In this document: positions 6,485 through 12,123 of the stretch, piece after piece
Layout of the letters: the number at the start of each line of letters is the position of its first letter
Numbering within the stretch: position 1 is the stretch's first letter
Source of the DNA: an uncultured Rickettsiaceae bacterium
Lineage (GTDB): Bacteria; Pseudomonadota; Alphaproteobacteria; Rickettsiales; Rickettsiaceae
DNA length: 12,123 nucleotides
Direction: 5' to 3'
NCBI GenBank assembly: GCA_905479885.1
Contig: CAJQOE010000017.1
Coordinates: forward strand, 1 to 12,123
Notes under the pieces: model-generated
The model's database searches: none
Seen by the model: only the letters and a program-made list of their open reading frames with translations
Told to the model about the DNA's origin: nothing
Made by a program: the position numbers and the translations under genes

Positions 6485-8188
6485 TTATATTGCCGAATGT
6501 TGTAATATTCCATCATATTCACTTGCACCTATTATTGATAAATGCTCAATACTATCATGATCATCACTATTATTAGTTAGAGTGGTAAATATTTCAAATA
6601 CTTCCTGTTTTAATTTTAGTGAGTCACTAGGATTCATTTGATAATCAAATGCAGCAAGATCTGCCAATTTATCTAAAGATAAATTTATAAATTTATTAGC
6701 CAAACCCAAAAAGCCTGCTTGCATTGCAGCAAAAGGTGTGGTGGCAATAACAAATAGCTCAGTAAGCTTCTGAGCTAGGATAGAGAGGTCAGTTTCATGA
6801 TTTCTAAATACTTCTTTATGAGAATAACCTCTTGCTCCTTCTCTTTCATCAGCTCTTATCTCGTCTCCATCGTCAAGTTTATATTGTGAAGTTAGATTGC
6901 CAGACGCAGAAGTAAAGAAGGTTAGCTTCCCTTCTTTACGATCTGGTACTACAACAATTTTTTCTAGAGCTTTTAAATCAAAAACCACATAGAGTAATTT
7001 TGCAAGGTGATACGGTACTAGTGTAGTGTAGTTTAATTTTGTGAGAGCTTGGTTGTATTTTGAAATATCAGTGTCATAATTCGCCAAGTTTAGTTGATAA
7101 TTATATTTGCGATTATACAAATCCAGTAATTCAACATTAATTTCTGCAAACATATTATAATTAAGGATAATATTATCAATACTTTTCAGAGCTTTTGGGG
7201 TTTCTTTTACTTTACTGCCTTCGCATTCAACTATTCTTAGGCATTCATTAATTGCCATAGGGGCCATAGCTTTTAATTCTCTAGCTTTGACTACTTTATA
7301 ATCATTGCCAGCTTTTAAAGCGCTATCGTTACTTGGATATAGTCTAAGTTCATAATTTGCAGTGTTTCCTTCTTTCGCAAAGGCAGAATGTACATTTTTA
7401 TTAAAAATTATAAATATAAATCTAGCTAATGCTTCCGCCGCGATATTAAATGTATTATCATCACTATGTTTTAGAGCCTGGCCAAATTTATCTAAAGCTT
7501 CTTTTATAAATTTAGTATTAAAAATAGAAAAATCTACTTTGGCTTTTGCTAGCTTTTTAGGTGTCCATTTTAGTGCATCTGCCTTTGTTGGAGAAGCAAG
7601 GAATATTGTGCCATCATCACTCGACATGGATCTATTAGAGATGTCTCGAAGTTCAGCTATATCATTATATGATTCAGCTTCTAAATTTTTAGAGCTAACG
7701 GCATATCCGTTTTGTGAGTTCGCAAAAAGTAATATCGTTTTAGACAGAAGTGTAAAAACTTCCTGAGGGCAAGTGGAATCAGTAATTTGGGATTGTATTA
7801 ACATTTTAACAAACGAATAGGGAATAATATGACGCATTTGCTTAGTAGCAGACCCTTCTACTTGAGGACGGCCGACTACCGTTAGTTTACCATGTTCATT
7901 TTTAAAAGTAATATCTGTTAATACTAAATCAGATAGCTTCACATGCATGATGTTTTCAAAAAATGATAAGATTTCATTTTTTTTTATATTTCTTTGATGC
8001 ATTACAAAATTTTGAGGTTTAGCTTCATAAGAGTCTGAACTATTCTCCGAATTATGCGTTATATAATCTGGACCAAAATCAATTTTTGGCAGCTTAGAGA
8101 AGGGTAATATGTCTGGAGAGTAACTAGAGGCAGACATTTTTCTTTTTGGAGTGGTGGGGGTGGCATTTACATAAGGTTTTTTAGACAT
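6485..8188 (-). CDS. Hypothetical protein, 567 aa, no recognised family; possible secreted protein
   Basis: A long uninterrupted leftward frame with consistent AT-rich codon use. No signal peptide or clear transmembrane helix is visible. The first ~55 residues are rich in Ser, Thr, Pro and Lys and look disordered, with a basic TPKRKM patch (13-18) like a short nuclear-localisation motif. From about residue 68 the protein appears folded and alpha/beta or mainly helical. Notable strings are GKLTVVGRPQ (100-109), RHIIPYSFVKML (119-130), LVPYHLAKLLYVVF (390-403) and GKLTFFTSASG (420-430); the IPY/VPY...K.L pieces are faintly alike, too little to claim a repeat. A host-directed type IV effector would fit a Rickettsiales setting, but no catalytic motif or secretion signal was identified. 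The ATG at 8188 has no good Shine-Dalgarno. It is divergent from the EmrB-type gene and has a candidate promoter upstream. Confidence 0.75.
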   Translation of the reverse strand: MSKKPYVNATPTTPKRKMSASSYSPDILPFSKLPKIDFGPDYITHNSENSSDSYEAKPQNFVMHQRNIKKNEILSFFENIMHVKLSDLVLTDITFKNEHGKLTVVGRPQVEGSATKQMRHIIPYSFVKMLIQSQITDSTCPQEVFTLLSKTILLFANSQNGYAVSSKNLEAESYNDIAELRDISNRSMSSDDGTIFLASPTKADALKWTPKKLAKAKVDFSIFNTKFIKEALDKFGQALKHSDDNTFNIAAEALARFIFIIFNKNVHSAFAKEGNTANYELRLYPSNDSALKAGNDYKVVKARELKAMAPMAINECLRIVECEGSKVKETPKALKSIDNIILNYNMFAEINVELLDLYNRKYNYQLNLANYDTDISKYNQALTKLNYTTLVPYHLAKLLYVVFDLKALEKIVVVPDRKEGKLTFFTSASGNLTSQYKLDDGDEIRADEREGARGYSHKEVFRNHETDLSILAQKLTELFVIATTPFAAMQAGFLGLANKFINLSLDKLADLAAFDYQMNPSDSLKLKQEVFEIFTTLTNNSDDHDSIEHLSIIGASEYDGILQHSAI

Positions 8189-8229
8189 TTTATCAAAGCT
8201 GTTGTTTTGTATTAATAAATTTCAAATCT

Positions 8230-8257
8230 TTTATAACATCTTTTAATACCAATGCAA
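8230..8257 (-). promoter_or_regulatory. Candidate promoter for the 567-aa gene
   Basis: On the minus strand TTGCAT (8257-8252) is followed after 16 bases by TATAAA (8235-8230, 5/6 to the -10). The start would be about 35 bases before the ATG at 8188. It sits in the 215-base divergent spacer 8189-8403. Confidence 0.4.
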
Positions 8258-8347
8258 TAGTTTCTTCTGTTAAAATAACATAAAAATGAAGTTTTTCTTT
8301 AATTTAAGTTCATTTTTTTATTTTAATACAAGAATATTGCATATTCT

Positions 8348-8376
8348 TTGCTTTTTTTAAGCTCTAGAAGTATAAA
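8348..8376 (+). promoter_or_regulatory. Candidate promoter for the emrB-mnhE-mnhF-ubiH-comF operon
   Basis: TTGCTT (8348-8353), 17 bases, then TATAAA (8371-8376, 5/6). Transcription would start near 8383, about 20 bases before the ATG at 8404. The -35 match is poor (3/6) and the region is very AT-rich, so confidence is limited. No operator palindrome was seen. Confidence 0.4.
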
Positions 8377-8403
8377 TAATAGTTAGAAATAACAATAAAA
8401 TAT

Positions 8404-9960
8404 ATGCAAAAAACACAAATCTCTGAAGAGATCTCACCCAAGACTCTCTTGGCATTTTTTGCCATGATAGTTGGTATGTTTATGGCTATTTTGGATATTC
8501 AGATAGTCGCTAGTTCGCTGTCAGTCATTGCAGCTGGTTTGTCGGCTTCTGGAGATGAATTATCATGGATACAAACATCCTATTTAATTGCTGAAGTTAT
8601 TATAATTCCAATCACAGGCTATGCCGCGCGCCTTCTGTCTACAAGAATTGCCTATTTTATAGCAGCGTTTGGTTTTACTATTATGAGTGTATTATGTGCC
8701 CTCGCTTGGAATATTGAATCAATGATTATTTTTAGAGCATTGCAGGGGTTTTTTGGTGGAGCAATGATTCCGACGGCCTTTGGAGCTATATTCATCTTGT
8801 TTCCTAAAAGCATGCATACTAAGGTTAGTATGATTATTGGTCTTGTAGTAACTGTAGCCCCAACCGTAGGACCTACATTAGGTGGGTATATTACTGAAAC
8901 CATTTCTTGGCACTTTATGTTTTTGCTGAATGTGATACCTGGTATTTTTGTTTGCGTTACAGTGTTTTTATTCGTTGATTTTGACAAGCCAAATTACAAA
9001 TTATTAAATAATTTTGATATTCTTGGTATTTTGTTAATGGCTATTAGTTTAGGGTCTTTGCAATATGTGCTTGAAGAGGGCAATAAAAAAGATTGGTTAC
9101 AAGATAATCATATATTATTTTTATCTATATTAACAGTTGTTACGTTTGTTTGGTTGTTGATAAGGGAATTAACTTATAAAAATCCCATTATAGATCTAAG
9201 CGCATTCCGTAATAAGAATTTTAGTTTTGGCTGCGTATATTCATTTATACTGGGGGTAGGGTTATATGGTACAGTATACTTATTGCCATTGTTTTTATTC
9301 ACCATTGCTGGTTACAATACCTTGCAAATTGGTATAACCATGATTGTTACAGGAGTATTCCAATTTGCGTCTGCGCCTTTAGCGGCAAAGATGATGGAAT
9401 CAGGAACTGACAAGAGGATTATATTAGCTATAGGCTTTGGAACGTTTTCTCTTGGTTGTTATCTTAATAGCTTTCTCACTGCTGAGTCTGAGTATTGGGA
9501 ATTATTTATACCACAAATGGTTCGAGGCCTTGCTTTGATGTTTTGCTTTATGCCGATTAATGACCTAGCCCTTGGTACTATGTCTAAAGATGATGTGCAA
9601 AATGCTAGTGGTTTATATAATTTAACTAGAAATTTGGGTGGAGCAATAGGGCTTGCTCTTATTAATAGTTTGATTATTTCTAAATCAAAAATTTATGCAC
9701 AAAGCATGAAAGATAATATGCCGCTTACCTCACCGCAGGTACAGGAATATGTTAGATTTTTCACGCAAGGTTTGGTAGGAAAAGTGAATAATCCAGAGCT
9801 AGCAGCGTATCAATTGCTGGATAATATGGTTATGACAGAGGCTTTTGTAATTGCAATTAATAATGTGTTTGTTATCATTGCTATATTGTTTTGTACGGGA
9901 ATGATTTTGCTTCCGTTTTCTTCAACCCCTAAAAGCCAGGATAGCGTGCATGCTCATTAA
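8404..9960 (+). CDS. DHA2-family MFS multidrug exporter (EmrB/QacA type)
   Basis: This 518-aa inner-membrane protein has the length and about 14 hydrophobic segments of the DHA2 (EmrB/QacA) drug:H+ antiporters. The first membrane helix carries the family's acidic residue in MAILDIQIVASSLSVI (D31 at the end of TM1). RALQGFFGGAMIPTAFG (111-127) matches the TM4 block, and APTVGPTLGGYI (152-163) is the antiporter motif C. LNNFDILG after the sixth helix, and NASGLYNLTRNLGGAIG near the C-terminal half, are also typical of EmrB. Motif A is weak (GYAARLLSTRIAYF). No emrA-type membrane-fusion partner lies beside it, so it may act alone or with a partner elsewhere. It is the first gene of a tight operon, and its 3' end overlaps mnhE by 11 bases. 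The substrate cannot be told from sequence. Confidence 0.92.
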   Translation: MQKTQISEEISPKTLLAFFAMIVGMFMAILDIQIVASSLSVIAAGLSASGDELSWIQTSYLIAEVIIIPITGYAARLLSTRIAYFIAAFGFTIMSVLCALAWNIESMIIFRALQGFFGGAMIPTAFGAIFILFPKSMHTKVSMIIGLVVTVAPTVGPTLGGYITETISWHFMFLLNVIPGIFVCVTVFLFVDFDKPNYKLLNNFDILGILLMAISLGSLQYVLEEGNKKDWLQDNHILFLSILTVVTFVWLLIRELTYKNPIIDLSAFRNKNFSFGCVYSFILGVGLYGTVYLLPLFLFTIAGYNTLQIGITMIVTGVFQFASAPLAAKMMESGTDKRIILAIGFGTFSLGCYLNSFLTAESEYWELFIPQMVRGLALMFCFMPINDLALGTMSKDDVQNASGLYNLTRNLGGAIGLALINSLIISKSKIYAQSMKDNMPLTSPQVQEYVRFFTQGLVGKVNNPELAAYQLLDNMVMTEAFVIAINNVFVIIAILFCTGMILLPFSSTPKSQDSVHAH

Positions 9961-10414
9961 AATTATTTCACTAATTGCATTTATATCTATTTGGATTGGC
10001 CTTACCGGCGTACATACTGAAGTGCAATTAGTAATTTTTGCATTTGCTGCGCCATTACTGACTTTGATATTAGCCTGGAGATTAAAACTATTACCTGCTA
10101 AGAATGTTTATAAAATTAGCGCTATATTTTATGTAATTTGGTTATTGAAAGAAATTTTTATGTCATCTATAGCAGTTGTAAAGATAGCTTGCCGTAAAAA
10201 TTTGGGCATACAGCCAATGTTGGAGCCTGTGAAATCTATTCAAAATACTGATATAGGACTTGTTACATATGCAAATTCTATCACGCTAACACCTGGTACA
10301 GTCACGTTATCTACAGAGGGTAATAATTTGCTTGTACATGCACTTGATTTGCAATTTATGAATGATTTGCAAGAGGGAGAAATGGATAATAGAGTTAAAA
10401 AGATAATAAAATGA
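9950..10414 (+). CDS. mnhE: Na+/H+ antiporter subunit E (MnhE/MrpE)
   Basis: This 154-aa protein matches MnhE/MrpE, a small membrane subunit of the multisubunit cation/proton antiporter (Mrp, CPA3). Visible marks are two N-terminal hydrophobic segments, then YVIWLLKEIFMSSIAVVKIA (61-80, counterpart of the WLLKEI..S...VA block), and the signature NSITLTPGTVTL (109-120) followed by LLVHALD (127-133). The start ATG at 9950 lies inside the 3' end of the EmrB-type gene (11-base overlap), suggesting translational coupling. It overlaps mnhF by four bases (ATGA). The large subunits A-D are not in this window. Confidence 0.93.
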   Translation: MLIKIISLIAFISIWIGLTGVHTEVQLVIFAFAAPLLTLILAWRLKLLPAKNVYKISAIFYVIWLLKEIFMSSIAVVKIACRKNLGIQPMLEPVKSIQNTDIGLVTYANSITLTPGTVTLSTEGNNLLVHALDLQFMNDLQEGEMDNRVKKIIK

Positions 10415-10689
10415 ATATGTTGAATATCTGCTTAATATTGGTTTTGATTTTTTCTTCCATTGTGATTTGTGGAGCTTTCCTACAGCGTGATATATTTATT
10501 AAGTTATTGTTTTTGAATACTGGGACTAGTATAGCAGCATTGTTTATATGCTTCTTAGGTTCTTTTAAGGCTAATAGTTCATATATTGATATTGCTTTGA
10601 TTTATTTCCTATTAAGCGCAGTAGCTACTAATGCGTATTTCAAATATTTTATGCATAAACATAAAAAAGAAACATCTGATGCATCCTAA
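10411..10689 (+). CDS. mnhF: Na+/H+ antiporter subunit F (MnhF/MrpF)
   Basis: A 92-aa protein with three hydrophobic segments (about 4-23, 33-51 and 58-79), the size and layout of MnhF/MrpF. The family pattern can be followed: a charged RD pair after the first segment (R26-D27, where DR is usual), a small-residue-rich second helix, and D60 in YIDIALIYFLLSAVATNAYFKY opening the third. Identity is supported mainly by its position after mnhE, since the DRVVAL core is degenerate. It overlaps mnhE by four bases and the monooxygenase start by 11. mnhG, which commonly follows mnhF, is absent here. Confidence 0.85.
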   Translation: MNMLNICLILVLIFSSIVICGAFLQRDIFIKLLFLNTGTSIAALFICFLGSFKANSSYIDIALIYFLLSAVATNAYFKYFMHKHKKETSDAS

Positions 10690-11833
10690 AATTACTATTC
10701 TTGGTTGCGGCTTAAGCGGTATGCTTACAGCGCTTGCTTTTGCAAAACACAACATACCCACTACTATAATTGAGCTGCGTTCTAGCAAACAAAAAGATTT
10801 CTTTAAAGATGTTCGTACTACGGCTTTGACTTCATCTTCTAAAAAGATATTTGAAGAAATGGGGATATGGCCTGAGGTTGAACAAATTGCCGGCGCATTT
10901 AATGATATTTATGTAGCGGATAATAAAGCTCCAGAAATGTTACATTTTGCTTCAGACGATTTGGAAGAGGGTGAACTGATGGGGCACCTAGTTGAAAACT
11001 CCAATTTTAAAAAACTGCTCTTTGAATTAGTTATAAATAATAAATTAATCACTTTATTAGAAGAGAGTTCATACGATATTAAAGAAAATACCGAAGATGG
11101 TTGTAAATTAGTTTTGAATCAAAAACTTGAACATGAATGTGATTTGTTAATTGTTTGTGATGGCATGAATTCTAAGGCGCGTCAAAGGTATTTTAGTAGT
11201 GCTACTGAAAAATCTTACAATCAGCATGCGATAACGTTTATTGTACAGCATGAGAAATCACATGAAGGTACTGCTGTTGAACATTTTATGCCATCTGGAC
11301 CATTCGCCATACTGCCATTAAAGGATCAGCATTTATCTTCAGTAGTATGGACAATCGCTTCTGAGAAAAAAGATGCGATTATGAACTTAGCAAAGGATGA
11401 GTTGGAATATTTAGTGCAACAAAATTTTGGCGATTTTCTTGGCAAAATATCTATTACAAGCCAAGCAGCTGCATTTCCTTTGAAACTATACGAAACTAAG
11501 CAATATTATAACAAAAAAGTTGTGTTGATTGCTGATAGTGCTCATATTATGCACCCACTGGCTGGGCAGGGGTTGAATCAAGGAATTAAAGATATTGCTT
11601 GTCTAATTGCATTAATTCTAGAGCATGGAGCAAGCAAGTATGCACTTACTCAATACCAGAAAGCTCGTCAGGTGGATAATAGTAATATGTTAGAAATTAC
11701 TGATACCATTAATGCATTATTTTCAAACAAATCTAAGATGTTGCATGGCGCAAGACAATTAGGTTTTAAAGCTATTGAAGAAGTGCCGCTCTTTAAGAAA
11801 TTATTAGTAAAATACGCTATGGGTAGAAGATAA
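10679..11833 (+). CDS. UbiH/COQ6-family FAD-dependent monooxygenase (ubiquinone biosynthesis)
   Basis: A 384-aa flavoprotein with the normal length of UbiH/UbiF/UbiL/COQ6 ring hydroxylases, which add hydroxyl groups to the prenylated ring of ubiquinone precursors with O2 and NAD(P)H at the inner membrane. Visible motifs: the dinucleotide-binding GCGLSG (9-14) after the first strand, the R..ALTSSS element (46-53), the DG motif CDLLIVCDGMNSKAR (154-168), and the second FAD motif ADSAHIMHPLAGQGLNQGIKD (285-305 by parts, with ADSAH for the usual GDAAH). Which ring position it hydroxylates cannot be told. ATG 10679 was chosen because the longer frame from 10631 adds 16 residues of shadowed mnhF sequence before the MHPKITILG start typical of the family. 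It overlaps mnhF by 11 bases, and its stop shares one base with the comF start (TAATG). Confidence 0.93.
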   Translation: MHPKITILGCGLSGMLTALAFAKHNIPTTIIELRSSKQKDFFKDVRTTALTSSSKKIFEEMGIWPEVEQIAGAFNDIYVADNKAPEMLHFASDDLEEGELMGHLVENSNFKKLLFELVINNKLITLLEESSYDIKENTEDGCKLVLNQKLEHECDLLIVCDGMNSKARQRYFSSATEKSYNQHAITFIVQHEKSHEGTAVEHFMPSGPFAILPLKDQHLSSVVWTIASEKKDAIMNLAKDELEYLVQQNFGDFLGKISITSQAAAFPLKLYETKQYYNKKVVLIADSAHIMHPLAGQGLNQGIKDIACLIALILEHGASKYALTQYQKARQVDNSNMLEITDTINALFSNKSKMLHGARQLGFKAIEEVPLFKKLLVKYAMGRR

Positions 11834-12123
11834 TGCTTAGGGCGGTATTATCTAATGTAATTGACTATATTTTGCCATATAGATGCGCTTCATGCTCTGA
11901 ATTAACTGATGGGCAAAATGGTGTTTGTTCTGAATGTTTTCAAAAACTAAACTTCATCACTTTGCCATATTGTAATATTTGTGGATTCCCTTTTGAGTTC
12001 GTAGTTGAAGGGCAATTTTCTTGTGCTAAATGTATTGCGCTACCACCTAAATACAATATGAGTAGAAGTTTGTTTAAATTTGATCAAAAAAGTAAGAGTC
12101 TAGTACATGCATTTAAATATAGT
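11833..12123 (+). CDS. comF: ComF-family phosphoribosyltransferase-like protein, 3' end beyond window
   Basis: The frame opens at ATG 11833 within TAATG, the stop of the monooxygenase gene, and stays open for 97 codons to the window edge. The translation shows the typical ComF N-terminus: hydrophobic ILPYRCASC (residues 13-21), then cysteine pairs at CASC, CSEC, CNIC and CAKC that form the zinc-binding part, and the conserved FKFDQKSKSLVHAFKY segment. ComF proteins have a double zinc-finger plus phosphoribosyltransferase-like domain. They are linked to DNA uptake in competent species, but occur widely in bacteria not known to be competent. The catalytic C-terminal half is outside the window. 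Confidence 0.92.
   Translation, partial: MLRAVLSNVIDYILPYRCASCSELTDGQNGVCSECFQKLNFITLPYCNICGFPFEFVVEGQFSCAKCIALPPKYNMSRSLFKFDQKSKSLVHAFKYS

Noticed and set aside
7362..7766. Rightward 134-codon frame inside the 567-aa gene
   Set aside because: The opposite strand carries a much longer continuous frame with plausible codon use; this one is hydrophobic by reversal of that frame.
8652..8987. Leftward 111-codon frame inside the EmrB-type gene
   Set aside because: It is antisense to conserved MFS motifs and lacks any recognisable feature.
10631..10678. Upstream ATG adding 16 residues to the UbiH-family protein
   Set aside because: The added residues lie within mnhF coding sequence, and the family normally begins just before the GxGxxG strand, which fits ATG 10679.

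Overview
The window looks like a chromosomal segment of an AT-rich alphaproteobacterium with a reduced, host-associated lifestyle, most likely a member of the Rickettsiales. That placement is inference. It rests on strong A/T bias in codons and spacers, a ProP-like (MHS-type) MFS transporter, Mrp/Mnh antiporter subunits detached from the rest of their complex, proteins with no recognisable family, and an IS200-type insertion inside a gene. No rRNA, tRNA or CRISPR array is visible.

Layout. Positions 1-~555 hold an IS200/IS605-type element: a TnpA-only Y1 transposase between two nearly identical 20-nt hairpins. Its right end has cut into a leftward gene whose N-terminal ~101 codons survive (to 857). 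alaS (1030-3684) encodes a complete alanyl-tRNA synthetase. A GrpB-family (UPF0157) gene follows (3861-4379). The ~420-bp gap after it holds a strong sigma70-like promoter (TTGACA-N17-TAAAAT), a clear TPP (THI-box) riboswitch at about 4625-4723, and a plausible expression platform. These precede a 12-TM MFS transporter (4802-6022). Two leftward genes of unknown function come next: a 109-aa protein (6055-6384) and a 567-aa protein (6485-8188). The right third is a tightly overlapping rightward operon: DHA2/EmrB-type MFS exporter, mnhE, mnhF, a UbiH/COQ6-family FAD monooxygenase, and comF, which runs off the end.

How it fits together. The most informative point is the TPP riboswitch in front of an MFS gene that homology alone would label a proline/betaine or metabolite:H+ symporter. 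TPP riboswitches normally control thiamine synthesis or uptake genes, so this transporter is a good candidate importer of thiamine, a thiamine precursor or a phosphorylated form, which would suit a host-dependent bacterium. The 567-aa and 109-aa proteins are the least explained part. The larger is soluble-looking with a Ser/Thr/Pro-rich basic N-terminus, and could be a secreted protein, though nothing proves this. The right-hand operon mixes export, cation/proton exchange, ubiquinone synthesis and a ComF-like phosphoribosyltransferase; the overlaps indicate co-transcription rather than one pathway.
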